64,000 bases of DNA from Owenia fusiformis (lineage: Eukaryota > Annelida > Polychaeta > Sabellida > Oweniidae): contig CAIIXF020000007.1 of the NCBI GenBank assembly GCA_903813345.2, forward strand, positions 16,724,714-16,788,713, written 5' to 3'. A program made the position numbers and the translations under genes. The notes below the pieces were generated by a model. It was not told where the DNA came from. It made no database searches and worked only from the letters and a program-made list of their open reading frames with translations. Positions 1-12,600 of the stretch are shown in pieces (the first letter of the stretch is position 1; every line of letters begins with the position of its first letter).

Positions 1-765
1 AGACTTCACTACAGAGCAGCCTGCCTGGTCTCTGGGGCTATACATGGTTCCAATACTATCAAAGTTTTAAACTCTTTAAACTGGAAACAGCTAACAACCA
101 GAAGAATTGAGCACTTAAACATGTTTACTTTTAAATGCAGGTATAACATTAATCCTCCATTTATTTGTGACTTACTTCGGAAATATGAACATATACCGGT
201 CCGCCCCTTAAGACATCAAAGAGATTATGTTCTCCCAACTCGCCTTAGCTTCTCTTTTAAAAAAACTACCATCTTCCAATCTATAACTTTATGGAATAAT
301 TTGCCATCAGATACTAGAATGGGTCAACCTATTTCTAGGTTTAAAAGATTAGTAAGAGAACACAAGAGCCCAGTCTCTTTAATTCCAACTTCTAAATTGA
401 ATGTGACCTTACCCAGACATATTGAAATACCTTTTAATAGACTCAGGTGTGGCCTTTTACTTAAAGCACACCTTTATGCACATAACTTTAATGACATTAG
501 TGACCCTTTGTGTAAATGTGGTGTTCCATTGACTACCTTGCATTTTCTTTTAAATTGCCCACTGCTCCATGATGAAAGAATCAACCTCATTGCAGGCCTT
601 CATACTTACAATTTAGGAAACCTGTTTAACAGCTACAATTTGAATGATAAATTACAATTTTTACTTTTTGGAAAAGATGATTTAGATGCATCAACAAATG
701 AAGAATTAATTCATATTGTTAGTTATTATATATACACGAGTTTCACTATCATATCACGTCTGTGA
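1..765 (+). CDS. LINE ORF2 C-terminus (reverse transcriptase thumb/connection and zinc-knuckle), partial
   Basis: The frame is open from base 1 with no ATG needed; the first ATG at 121 is internal. The reading frame starts with a segment around RLHYRAACLVSG and an RRIEHL motif, then TLWNNLPSDTR, both typical of the region after the RT catalytic core in invertebrate non-LTR elements. A Cys-rich C-terminus follows: CKCG, a spacer, then HFLLNC, a C-C-H-C knuckle seen at the end of many LINE ORF2 proteins. The RT catalytic motifs (YxDD box) would lie upstream of the window. No frameshift or internal stop is seen in these 255 codons, so the copy may be fairly young. The clade (Jockey, CR1, RTE-like) cannot be fixed from this tail. 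Confidence 0.85.
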   Translation, partial: RLHYRAACLVSGAIHGSNTIKVLNSLNWKQLTTRRIEHLNMFTFKCRYNINPPFICDLLRKYEHIPVRPLRHQRDYVLPTRLSFSFKKTTIFQSITLWNNLPSDTRMGQPISRFKRLVREHKSPVSLIPTSKLNVTLPRHIEIPFNRLRCGLLLKAHLYAHNFNDISDPLCKCGVPLTTLHFLLNCPLLHDERINLIAGLHTYNLGNLFNSYNLNDKLQFLLFGKDDLDASTNEELIHIVSYYIYTSFTIISRL

Positions 766-984
766 CAACAGGTTCCGTTTCTTCATTTTTCTGCTCTTTC
801 CTTTTTGTCATCATCCCCGCCCATGGGATTTCCTTGATTCAGTGATTTGGAATTAAGAATATATGTAAACCTTTTGTATTTTATATTATATCTATTATTT
901 CATTTATGTTATATTATTTAATTGCCGCTAATGTTGCAAAACTTTGGCAATCAGCTAACTTTGTACATCTATGTTATTATTTGA

Positions 985-1011
985 AATAAATCGATAACAT
1001 GAAAAAAAAAA
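985..1011 (+). terminator. LINE poly(A) signal and A-tail
   Basis: AATAAA at 985-990 is followed 12 bases later by a run of A that grades into AT-rich host sequence. This marks the element's 3' boundary. Confidence 0.7.
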
Positions 1012-3583
1012 ATATATAATTCATTCAACACAATTAATTAATTAATTGTATAAATTAGTATTTGTCTTAAAATATAATTTCGATTACCATAGGGGTCAAA
1101 ATCATCATTTACCAATTGCTGAATATATACAGAATGCCAAGAACTGACCAGACATAACCCCTATGATTGTCAGTTTAATACAATTTCTCCAGAACGTGGA
1201 TGAATACAACAAACAGTTAGAAATGATAACTGTGACATCTATGATAGAAAAGGAATAAAAAATAGGAGCCATTACAAAATTACGGACACAAAAATTGGAT
1301 ACAGCAATACTCAATTGTAGAAATTATGTCATCAAGAAATAACTGATCCATTCCCTAAAAACAGACGTGGATACTACAGATCAAAAAGAATGCATATCAA
1401 TTATTCATGGTAACTAAAATTATAATGTAATGGTGCCACAATGACTGTGGAATTACCTTTAAACATAACTTGACTAAATGTGCACGGGACCAACAAAATC
1501 GATACCTAGAAATTCTAACAAAATAATATGTTATTTATTATATAAATATTATTTATTATGATAACCTGTACTGATGTACATTATAATTCATATTCACTGT
1601 AAACTGTGTGTACCTCACAACAAGTCACATATTCAAGTGTGTGGATCCCACACCACAGTGTGTGGATACCCCACACAACATATATTCAACTGTGTGTACC
1701 CCACACCACATATATTCAAGCGTGTGTACCCCACACCACATATATTCAACTTTTTCAAAGTTAATGCACTGATAATGAAATGTCTCCATTAAAACCCAAT
1801 TATTTCATTACTAGATGAATAACAAGAATCATCAATTTGCAAGGCGCGATTTTGAAAGTCATTTCATTATTTTCATTGTATCAAACACATTCAACTAATA
1901 ACAGGTGCACTAAAATATGAGCCTGGAAAAATGTTTCAACACCAGTGTGGTTAAAATCAGTGTTAGTTCATAGGACTTCCACAAATACAGTCTTCTACTT
2001 CTGATGACCCCTAAAATAGTTCGTAAATGAAATTCAAATATATGCATGCTGAAAATGCATTCATAAGATGTCACTCCATAGCCTCCAATGACCTTATACC
2101 AAGCCATTCCCTCAAAGCCTTACGCATGATTCAATTCAGGGTACAGTATTGCATGATCTCCCAAGACAAATACATTATTATTTCAATTTACATTAAGAAC
2201 AAAAAAAATACCAATTATGTAAATAAAACATAAGATCATAGAACTGGTTCATAATTTAAATGGCATGAACATCTAGAACAATATATAGTGTCAAGTGCCT
2301 TACATGCTGACATGCACAGTTTTCAATGACCATAGTCAAACAGATGATATGAAAATGTGGAGTACGTCAACTGAGTTTTAGTTAAGAACAGGAGTCATAT
2401 ACTGTGTTATATACTTATATGTACATACTGAATGGACAGTGCTTCTTTGATTTAACAGTGTGTCTTATATGCATACATTAGAATAGCCACTTTACACAAA
2501 TATATACAACTAATGCGAGCACACATAAACGTTAAATAAATTCATCGATTATATACATATACTATTTACAATAAATATGCACCATTGTTGTCTGTAAAAC
2601 TACACAACTTGTACAAAATATTTCATGATAGTCAATCTGGATGGCTCAAAACAAGAAAAACCTCAAGGTTTATACTACTCATAATTTAGCATAAATATAA
2701 GAACTATTACAGTCTAGGGCAGGGACACAGAAAACATATTTTAAAGAGGCTTTGCATAAGCTGAATAACAAATCATAAATTAATTATTAAGAATAAATGA
2801 TATCACTAATAAATATAACAAGTAATCCCAAAAATGAGAAATGTTATTTTGAGAAATCGCGGGAATACCTTGGTTGACTATCATGAAATATTTGGATGTC
2901 ACATGATTTGTTAAAGGCTCCTTTCTTGAGATATTTGAATAAAATCCTGTGTTTAAATTTCTGTTTTTTAGATACCTTGCAAATATATACACCTCTTGAT
3001 ATGAATATATACATCTCATGAAAATTATTTCACGTTATCTTCAGTATTTTGCTTAAACAGGCATAGTCTTGTATTAGGTTGCATTGCCCCCTCCCAGGGG
3101 AAAGCATGGGACACAATGGAACTGGATACAAGACTAACATATAGAACTTTTTAATTGAAAATATACAATGCTTGTAAAATAAGAATCTCAAGTGATGTAC
3201 AAAATAAATGTTTTTAATATAATCTTAACTACTGGTGAATAGTGTTCATTGGTGATTGGTGCTTCTTAATCACAATATATAAGTATATTTTGCTGGTGTC
3301 AAAATGGTCACAGAATTTACCATCATTAAAAGCACAGAAAAGTAGTGTGTGTAATGTTTCTCTCCAGAGGTTTTGCTATATACATGAAATACACTCATGA
3401 TATAACACAAATAATTGTCGCTACAAAAGTGTTTCTCATTTTAAAATTGCATAAAATCTTACATTCAGATGTAGTGTCTGAAATATTGCTTTTTAGGTTA
3501 AATAGTAATGTACAAATACAACATACATACTTGCATAATCATGTGTTGTCTGTGGGTATAAACAAGACACACAGTGATAAATA
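1012..3583. other. Intergenic, no gene seen
   Basis: AT-rich sequence with only short chance ORFs (60-100 codons, no splice-site support or recognisable domain). It holds the minisatellite at 1625-1758. Nothing else with structure was found. Confidence 0.6.
1625..1758. repeat. Minisatellite, 30-bp unit, about four copies
   Basis: A unit built on GTGTGTACCCCACACCACAT plus TATATTCAA recurs; the word TATATTCAA starts at 1681, 1711 and 1741, giving a 30-bp period. The first copies are degenerate. Each unit contains a GTGTGGGG-like imperfect palindrome. The overlapping short ORF is only a by-product of the repeat. Confidence 0.9.
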
Positions 3584-3857
3584 TCGCACTTTGAAGAGCA
3601 AACTGGCCACCATGCAATTTACCCAGCATGGCCAAAACCTAATCAGACCTTGGCACTAGTCTGCTCTTGCATCTGTAAACATTTCAAGTTGACAAGGTTA
3701 GCGGTTTTCCTGCAATTTTGATGACAAGAATTAATTTGTAGTCTTGAACTTTGGGAAAATTTAGATAACATTGTTTGTGACCTAATTTGATGACCTTCGA
3801 CCTTGAAAATTTCACTTTTTCAGACCTCAGTAGGTCTTTTGTAATTAGCTGACCTAA

Positions 3858-4651
3858 AGGATCTTGTACACCTGCCATTATGATCTCCCCATGAACAAAA
3901 TGAATCATTTTTAGGTGTAATATAAAGAATACAATGTTACATAATACTTTGGAAAATTTTTTAAGCGTTTGGCCCCACATGGGCTTAGAGTGGGGTCATT
4001 AAGTTCAGCAAGGGTGTATTGACTTGACATTGGATGTGTTCTATTGACTTAACATGTGGATACCATCAGATTCCAATGGAGGCCATTGGTTTCTATTGAT
4101 TTTCACAAAAACTCCTAAAATACACTATGACCTGAATCGATTGCAAATTAAATAATTTCACAATATGACACAAATGGTATTTCAGATCAGATGTGCAAAT
4201 ATAAAGTTTGCAATCGATTCAGGTCATACTTCAAATTAAAAGATTATTCATTTTTTCATCATTTTTTTCCTACAAAATGGCTATAGAAAAATGCTTCAAA
4301 AGCAACTTTTACACTTATGAAATCCCATACAACTTTGTAAATCCAAAGATTATACTGTTATGATTCATTAATTAATAACATATTTTGATAAGATGTAGGG
4401 ATGTGTAGGATGCAAATGGATTTTGACAGACACAAAAAGACTTCCTGGTTTGGCATCTCTACCCCTGTACACTTTATGATTGAATATTGCCCTAAAAAGT
4501 GGCCCATTCATGAATACAGTGCTGAATATAGGTCAACAAGATACTAGTGTACATATAAATGTAATAATAAAAGCAGTATATTTATTTTGAAAAATCAGAT
4601 GAATTTATTTTTGTTCATGGGGAGATCATAATGGCAGGTGTACAAGATCCT
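3858..4651. mobile_element. Fold-back MITE nested in the 2.2-kb element
   Basis: The left end AGGATCTTGTACACCTGCCA and the right end are inverted copies over about 40 bp, continuing through TGATCTCCCCATGAACA. An uninterrupted version of the target exists in the neighbouring repeat copy at about 5245-5265, so the boundaries can be read directly. Flanks are CTAA and TTAA, suggesting a TTAA-type target. A smaller inverted pair lies inside at 4127-4147 and 4207-4227. Confidence 0.75.
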
Positions 4652-5730
4652 TTAAATCCAAAATATCAATTTAGAAAATCAAATTTTTGACCTTTTCAAG
4701 GCCACTGAAGGTCAACGAAAGGTCAAATCTGAAATCTAAGGTCAGATTTGAACTTCTGAGAACTTGTAGATGTTTTTAAAAAAAAAATTTGGTCAATTTG
4801 GAGCAAGTTGAAAAATTCAAAATGGCCGCCAAATTCAAAAATTCAAAATAGCCACCATGTAATTCAGCCAGCATACCCAAAACCTAATCAGATCTTGGCA
4901 ATAGTCTGTTCTTGCATCTGTAAAAATTTCAAGTTGAACGGATAAGTGGTTTTCCTGGAATTTTGATGTCAAGATTTGTTGAAAAATTCAAAATGGCCAC
5001 CACGTAGTTTACCCAGCATGCCCTTAACCTAATCAGATCTTGGCACTAGTCTGCTATTGCATGTGTAAAAATTTCAAGTTGAACAGGTTAGCCGTTTTCT
5101 TGGAATTTTGATGACAAGAATTGATTTGTAGTCTCAAACTTTGAGAAACTTGGATAACATCATTTGTGACCTAGTTTAATGACCTTGACTTTTGACCTTG
5201 AAAATTTCACTTTTTCAGACCTCAGTAGGTGTTTTGTAATTAAGCTGACCTAAATTTAAATCCAAAATATCAATTTAGAAAATCAACTTTTTTGACCTTT
5301 TCAAGGTCACTGAAGGTGAATGAAAGGTCAAATCTGAAATCTTAGGTCAGATTTGAACTTCTGAGAACTTGTAGATGTTTTTAAAAAAAAAATTTGGTCA
5401 ATTTGGAGCAAGTTGAAAAATTCAAATTGGCCGCCAAATTCAAAATGGCCACCATGTAATTCAGCCAGCATACCCAAAACCTAATCAGATCTTGGCAATA
5501 GTCTGCTATTGCATCTGTAAAAATTTCAAGTTGAACGGATAAGTGGTTTTCCTGGAATTTTGATGACAAGATTTGTTGAAAAATTCAAAATGGCCGCCAC
5601 ATAGTTTACCCAGCATGCCCTTAACCTAATCAGATCTTGGTACTAGTCTGCTCTTGCATCTGTAAAAATTTCAAGTTGAACAGGTAAGCAGTTATCCTGG
5701 AAATTTGATGACAAGATTTGGTTTATGTCC

Positions 5731-5754
5731 CGCCCGCCCGCACGCCCGCCCAAC
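5731..5754 (-). other. Potential G-quadruplex motif in the transposon's right end
   Basis: The plus strand has five C3 runs in 24 bases (CCCGCCC units), so the minus strand carries five G3 tracts separated by 1-4 bases, meeting the usual G4 pattern. It stands out in an AT-rich window. Confidence 0.6.
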
Positions 5755-5795
5755 AGCACAAGACGACGACAATATAGCACTTTTTCAAAGTGCGA

Positions 5796-6431
5796 TAAAA
5801 TTGTGTTTCTCTGAACTCCAATCAAAACTACTTGTCATTATCTGTTTCTCATTTAAAATATAATTTTAAATTACATTCAAAAATCATTTACAATCATACC
5901 AATAGTGTTAAACACAATAGTATGTGTTTTATTTCAAATGTACTTTTTTATTAGTGTGTTTCTGCGTTTCCATGTGTATTGAATATTGATTTGTTTTTCT
6001 CTATTCATTTACTCATTTATATTGCATCTTAGTATGATACATACAATCCAATATTCTGGATACAATCCAAGTGCATGTGTATTAGGAGTCCATTAGAATG
6101 TACATTAGAGTGATTAAACCATTCAAGATTTTGTAGTCAAATGGGTCTGGATTCAATCCATAAATCTGTTGTAAAATGTCCTCATTATATTTAGTATTGT
6201 GCAAAATGCCACCTATACTATCATTATATGTATGGTTATAACAACTGATTAAGGAGTTCTTAACTTTACAACATGAGCCAATATTTAGATTTAACCCAAA
6301 AAGCATCGCTAGATAATAGAACGCTGTACATGTTGGAACATACATGATGCCGTAAATATCAGTGACAATTCTACTCTGTTGCCAATATATCCTAGCACTT
6401 CTACATCCTGGTATCTATACATCCTGGCACT
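5796..6431. other. 3' flank / possible 3' UTR of the cordon-bleu gene
   Basis: No ORF of interest. On the minus strand an AATAAA lies at 5952-5947, about 480 nt after the TAA of the possible terminal exon, and could be its poly(A) signal. Confidence 0.4.
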
Positions 6432-6514
6432 TTACAACTTGGTATCGTACACTTCAGAAGGATCTTCCTCCACAGTGTTTCCCGTAGCTTGTACACTGTC
6501 TGGTATACTTTCTC
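6432..6514 (-). CDS. Possible terminal coding exon of the cordon-bleu gene (alternative C-terminus)
   Basis: A clear acceptor (TTTTCAG at the 6514 border) opens a phase-1 exon of 26 codons ending in TAA at 6432-6434. The peptide contains ESIPDSVQATGN and ends PSEVYDTKL, acidic and hydrophilic. The phase equals that at the end of exon 7 and of the potential exon 8 donor at 7317/7316. Reached from exon 8 it would lie just behind an in-frame TGA; reached by skipping exon 8 it is translated directly. Not proven to be used. Confidence 0.55.
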
Positions 6515-7316
6515 CTGAAAAGGAAATTACATAAATTAAAAGAACTCATTTACAGTAAAAAATGAACCCCTCTCACTTGTATGTATATTTTATCACAACC
6601 CAATTCATTTTCCATTTACTCTTACATAGTTCATAACATTCATTTACCACTAACTGGCATGCAATACATATACACATACATGCAACAGTAAACGTAAAAA
6701 GAACATGGGTTCATATGGCTGCATTCATTAAATATTAGGCAAAATCAGGTCAAATAATCAATGTTTACAGTGTCAGAAATGTTAACCCATTCCTTCCATG
6801 CAGACAGCTGGAAAACATGTACATTCGATGTAAAAAACCCTAAACCAACAAGACATGACAACTACACCTTGATGATTTGACCATGTAGTCTCTCTTGCAT
6901 CTGAGATTACAAAACAGCACAGAGATGAAGATAACAATATGCTTTCAGAACATTCTTGATTTGAAAAATTGCTAAATCATGGACAGATGGATGCAAGAGT
7001 GTATCTTTTCTTGAGAGGGTGCCTTTGTGTTTCATTATGGGGTGGGGGAAGCAAAGCAGGGAATCCATGAAAAGTGCATGTCTTAATCCACATACATATC
7101 TCCATGCTTCACTGATGTAAACATTGCCTACTCCTGAAAGATGAACACTGCACATTAAAATGTTGATGAATCAAATATTGAAGACTACAGATATAATATC
7201 AGTAAAATGACATGTCTTGTTCTTGTAAATGAACGTTATGTGATAATAACCAAGTATGAAATTGAAAATTATTCACAATTTATAGACTTGTTTTAAGAAT
7301 ACATACCTCATATTAC
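6515..7316 (-). other. Intron or 3' region between cordon-bleu exon 8 and the terminal exon
   Basis: No further phase-compatible exon was identified. A decent acceptor at about 7139 opens a short frame, but it has no matching partner. Confidence 0.4.
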
Positions 7317-7317
7317 C

Positions 7318-9659
7318 TCATGTTGTCACTTTTCTGAGTGCACTTCTGCCTCCAGTGTTTCTGATAGCAATCATCAGCTCTTCACGAGGGTCAAGCTGGG
7401 GCTCAAACCTTGGGTTCACTTTCCTCGGCTTAGATGGTTTCAACATTGATTGAGGGTTTACTGGAATGTTTATTTCAGGGGCAGGTGGTGGGGAGGGGGG
7501 CTTGCTGGGTACACTCTGGGACCTGATAGCCTGAGGTCTGTTAAACGAGCCTGAAGGCCTCAGTATTGATTGTGGGTTATCTGGGAGGACAACTGCAGGT
7601 CTACCACCATTACTTGCATGTGATTTCTTTGGCTGCCATTTTGCGTCTGGTTCTTTTTTCTGTGGGGGTTCCCATTTGGCATCAGCTTCCTTTTTCTTTG
7701 GGGGCTCCCATTTGGCATCAGGAGTTTTATGTTCAATAACAGATATGTGCTTCCTTTGTGTTTCAACATTAGACACAGATCTCTGGACAATTGGCTTATC
7801 TGTTTCTTCAACAGGAGTTCGTGGCTTGATGAAGGGTATAAGGAATGATGGTGAAGGGGGTCTAGCAAATGAGCTTTCCACTCTGCTCTGAGATATTGCT
7901 GGTTTAATAGAAAAGCCTGTATCGTCACGTACACTGCTTGGCCTCTGGAGGCTTTTAGCACGTGTTGGCTTTGGTTCAGTCTTTGGACCAGGTCTTGGTA
8001 GTGTATTTGGTGGGTCATTAATTTTATTTGGTGGGTCATTAGTCTTTGTGGTAACTGTCACGTTACTATAAGTGCTACTTTGAGGTGGGGATATCTGAAA
8101 TTCGGGTTCAACCCTAGATGATGTATTTATCTCTATCCTAGATGCATTAACAGGAATTACTTTCTTTTGGGTAAAGTTTTCCTGTTTTTGTGGTGCACTA
8201 TCTGGCTTCAGATCTTGCATATTTTTCTCCAATTGTGACATCATCTTCTGTTGCATCTCAACTCGTTTCTGCATGGTTTGCAACTGGGAGGAGGAGGAGG
8301 GCACAATTTGCTTCTCTGCAAGTAGTTTCTGGTTTTCCAGTAGCTGATCCTGCCACATACTAAATTGCTGCTGTAGCTGGTTATATTGCTCCTCCAGTTG
8401 CTTCTGCTGGTCTGTTGTATCAGGCTTCATGGTTGTCACTGGCTCTTTTGATTGGAGCATTACTGGCTTGGGAGATGTCACAGGCGCTAGTTTTATTTCA
8501 GTTTCAACTCTGCTTCGTGTAGGACTTGCTGGGGGTTTTTCATCATATTGCAAAGATCTTTTATTGTCTATATTTACATTTATAGTGGTGGGTTCACCTT
8601 CTTTCTTAACAGAAGTAGTGTCTAAAGCAGGGAGTGCTATTCGAGATATAGACTTCTCTGATAAGACATTTTCCTGTTCATTTTCAGTGATATATTGAGC
8701 ATGCTGAGAAGCTGTACGTCGTACAAAGCCTCGATTGCCTCGCATAGACTGAGGTTCCTGTACCTGACCCCCTATACGGAAAGTAGTCCCTGGGGGTGAG
8801 GGCTCAGAATTATTGTATGATGAGGTATCCTTAGCACCATTCACTTCTGATCTTACTGGCTCAGAGCTAGAATCATAACTGTTTGTTTGTGTAGCAGGCA
8901 CTTTCTTAACAGCCTCAGCTTTAGGAATCGTGCTCACAACTACATAATTGTCTTTGGGCTTATTATTCACAAATGTCACTTGTTCTTTTTCAATTATAAA
9001 TTCCTCTTTAGCATTGTCCAATGTGGTGTCATCTGTTTTATCCCTTTCAGTAGCTAAATGATCCATTGTAATAAATATTTCCTCGTTAGGCCGCAAAGAT
9101 TGAATTCTAGTGTCTGTCTCAGATTCAGATGTTGTAGTTTCATGTGTCGGGGTATGCATGGCAACAGCATATGTTGCCCTAGCGATGATGAAATCATCAT
9201 TGTCTGTGTAATCTTGGCTGGAGGAATCCTCTTGGACCTCGGGTTTTATAACAGTTGTTGTTTCACGTCTGATCTCAACATTATCTTTTATTATATTCTG
9301 CCCTTCAATTTTGACAATGACAGGTTCCTGATTGGGAACATCTGATAAGGACCTCTGTTTCACTAGTTTTATCCCGACTCTATCTCTTGTCTCCTTAAAG
9401 TCAGCTAAGTAATCACTCTCAGAATCAGACGTAGCTGTATCTGTGTTCACTGTGTACTTATTCACAGAGCTTATATCTGATTGGTTGTCGGATATATGGA
9501 GCTCACGATCTGAATATGCAGAAGTTTCCGAGTCCCGGCGTTGAACACCAGCTGGAGGGACCTGGAGTGTTTCAGTGTCATCATTTTTTGCACTCTCTGT
9601 CAACTTACTTATCTCCTCGACAAAGTGGGAGATCTCCTCCTTTGTTTGTTGACCTTGTG
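7318..9659 (-). CDS. COBL-like: Cordon-bleu coding exon 8 (large exon, coiled coil, WH2)
   Basis: Acceptor TTTTACTTTCAG at 9660. The 780-codon exon is long and low in complexity at first (Ser/Thr/Asp-rich), then has a Gln-rich coiled coil with QLEEQYNQLQQQ, three DAKWEPPKKKE-type tandem repeats, two NPQS(I/M)L(R/K)PS repeats, a proline tract SKPPSPPPAPE, and the WH2 motif REELMIAIRNTGGRSALRKV two residues before the TGA at 7320-7318. The TGA is followed by G|GTAATA, a possible donor in phase 1. Confidence 0.9.
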
Positions 9660-12600
9660 CTGAAAGTAAAAGATTAATAATAGTTAAAATATGTTACTTT
9701 ACTTTTCTAAATTTCAACATGTGAGTGGTCAAATTAATCAATTTCTGATGTTAACATCAGGTTTCCCATCATTTAACACTGAAGTGCTATGAACATTTAC
9801 TTGCTATAATTCTATAGTACTGTATTACAACCTATTTTTTGTGCCATACTGAATCATATACAGTAACATGTATGTTGTTTTCATAAGATATTTCATTTAT
9901 ACTACCTCTCAGTCTCGAGGTGTGGTATACTCATAAGTATACTCAATATGAAATAAAACTTGTTAAGTATGAGACAATGTACATTCACTACATGATTCAA
10001 ACCTAAAGTATGTGTCTGGATATATGCCCTTTCGGTCCCTCAGTCAAATGAATGTGAAATATGGTTCTTATTACTGTCCTACTTATACATACACCAATGG
10101 CAACATGTGTGACATACAAAGAAGAAATAACTTAAGACCCATGAAGAATTAAAAAGAAAATCATATTTTTGAAAGATATTTAAGGATTAATTTTTTTTCA
10201 AATTTTTGAATTTCCCGCCAGTTTAATTTGAAGGGGGAAAAACAAGATGGCTGCCATCTGATGTGAGAAATATCAGAAAAAAAAGTTGCTTGACTTTTAG
10301 TTTTCACAATGAGCAAAATTTTCCAGTTTAGGTTTTTTGACTGATTCTGACTCCTCATCACCAGGGTCATGTATAGAGATTATAAAATTGAAACCAAAAT
10401 GTTGCGCTCAGCATGAATTTGACTGAAATATGTGTAACTTCACCAACACAATTGGAGTGCCAAAACTGGATGCTCAGTAACTTTGAGTGACTATCATCCC
10501 TTGATTACCCAGATAAACACCAATTCACTTATCTAGAAATACCATTCAGTGTCTATAAAAAGAAAGTAAGCAATGTTTTGGAGGATGTGTTTCAAACTTT
10601 TTGTAAAAACAATTCATTTAATATTTGCCATTGATTTTTTTTCAATTCTAGCAAAGTGATATGCATTGTCTTTGATGCCAATATTCTTCATCAATTGTGA
10701 TACAAATTGATATTTTTGTAATCTCAAAAGAAGGATAAGATATTGAAGTTAATAATATGTGTGATTCAGTTGGTTTTTCAGACATTACAATTTTCAATAT
10801 TTTCTAAGTCGATACCCAGACTCATTCCCAGACTCATCCTTTGTATCTCTGACACAAAATATACAGGGATCAGGCTTTTAGTTTCTATAACTGAAGCCTT
10901 TAAATTTTCTTGAAATGATAATAGCACAGTGAGTCAGTGAGACCAGACAGAGCTCTTTGGGGCTACTGGAAAAGTGGTTATTTTGTTTATTTACACATTT
11001 CCGTTAAAATCATTCTAAAAGATGACGTATGATCATCTCCTTTACCTCGAGACTCTACTTCAATGGCATGTTCTCCAGATGCAATTGCTTCATCGAAGGC
11101 CATGTTGATGTCATCAATGGTATCATTGCTACAGCGACTACTACTGCGAGTTTGAACACTAACACTACCATTGAAACTTCCTGTAAACAAAATCGTGTAA
11201 TTCTTGCATGAAATAATTCAAGTTAAAGAAATGAATCTTTGTTTAATGTCAAACAGTGTTATAGCATAAAAACTATTCACTCTAAAGAGTGTTGGTTATG
11301 TGTTTCTGATATAAAAATAATGGAGTTCTTTAGTTCAGTAATTGAAATAAAGTACATCAGACATTATAGCATGCTTGACTTAGATCGACCTATAAATTGT
11401 ACATTATACACTCAATATCCAATGCCAATTTCATCGGATGCCAATAAACACAATATATCTAAGTATTTACTTATCATATAAGCAAAAGTTTTAGGTATAT
11501 ATGTATTTAAGCTCTTAAATATAAAGTATAAGCTGATTCTACTTTTAAATATGAAATACATGTATAACATACAAGAAATTGAATCTTGTACAGGGTGACC
11601 GGAAAAAAAGGAGACCATTGAAGTAATCAATTTCTCCTAAACTAGACAAGTGCCATCAATGAAATTTTGCATACACTGGAACAGTTATATGGAAATTTGT
11701 TACTGAAGGTTTCAATACAAGCATTCAACTGGTTCAGGAGCTATGATCATTTACATAACATGCTCCAAATAGGCACAATTGAGACCAACGCAGAGTTGGA
11801 TTCATATGGCAAACTACCCTTACATGTTCTGCCCTCTATGGCATTATTATGGCATTACATATAGCAGTGATTGCCTTCTTTAGGTCAACAATAGTCTGAG
11901 GATTGTTTTGGTATAGATTGTCTTTCAAATATCCATACAAAAAGAAATCAGCAGGATTCAAGTCTAGGCTGTAATGGCAATGAAGGGTTATCTGACATGT
12001 GGTTCATCATCCTGTTGCCAAAGTGCTGATTTACCCAATCTTAAGAGTCACTTTAGGTATTGGGCATAGTGCCATGTTACTAAAACCACTATATGGCACA
12101 ATTAAATCCCATATGGAAACCAAGGGCTGCCCAAAACCTCCTTAGGATGATACTGTAACTGAGTGGGACCACTGAGTCAGAAGCCATAGGTCAGATAAGC
12201 TTCGTTTCCATACACCTCAAATTTGAATCCACCTGATTTCTTTTTGTGGGGCAATTTGAAAGACAATGTGTACCAAAACAATCCTGAGACAATTGCTGAC
12301 CTAAAGGTGGCAATAAATGCTAAATGTAATGCCATAACAAGGTCGGAATATGTAAGGGTATTTGCCAAATGTATCCAGCTCTGCGTTGGTCTCAATTGCG
12401 CCTATTTGGAGCATGTTATGTAAATGATCATAGCTCCTGAACCAGTTGACTGCTTGTATTGACACTTTCAGGAACAAAGGACGATTCTCGGTTTGGAGAA
12501 CAAAGTTCATCAATCTAAATGAGCATTATCCCTGCTTCGGACAAATTTGATTTTTTTACATAATATAGATTTGAATGTCCTCTTTTGAATAGTAATAATT

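Larger units (their letters stand above)
1..1011 (+). mobile_element. LINE retrotransposon, 3' end (truncated by window edge)
   Basis: The segment contains the end of a reverse-transcriptase ORF, then an AT-rich 3' UTR with an AATAAA signal at 985-990, and a run of A from about 1002. That order (RT C-terminus, UTR, poly(A)) is the normal 3' end of a non-LTR retrotransposon in plus orientation. The 5' part lies outside the window, so the element's full length and intactness are unknown. Confidence 0.85.
3584..5795. mobile_element. Non-autonomous TA-flanked transposon with internal direct repeats, about 2.2 kb
   Basis: The left end reads TCGCACTTTGAA from 3584 and the right end TTCAAAGTGCGA up to 5795, an inverted pair flanked by TA on both sides. 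Inside, a unit with the words CTAATCAGATCTTGGCA, TCTGTAAAAATTTCAAGTTG and AAAATGGCCGCC is repeated several times (about 3600, 4850, 4990, 5450, 5590). No transposase ORF is visible. A second element (3858-4651) has inserted in one repeat copy. TA target duplication suggests a Tc1/mariner-type donor, but the family is not assigned. Confidence 0.7.

Noticed and set aside
6907-7155. Minus-strand frame with GVGNVYISEA, like the Fpg/Nei DNA glycosylase signature GxGNxYxxE
   Set aside because: The match is one short motif in an intron, without the N-terminal catalytic Pro/Glu region or zinc finger, and with no in-phase partner exon. Most likely chance.
7560-8039. 159-codon minus-strand ORF
   Set aside because: It is a shadow of cordon-bleu exon 8 in another frame; its His/Asn/Pro bias mirrors the DAKW repeats.
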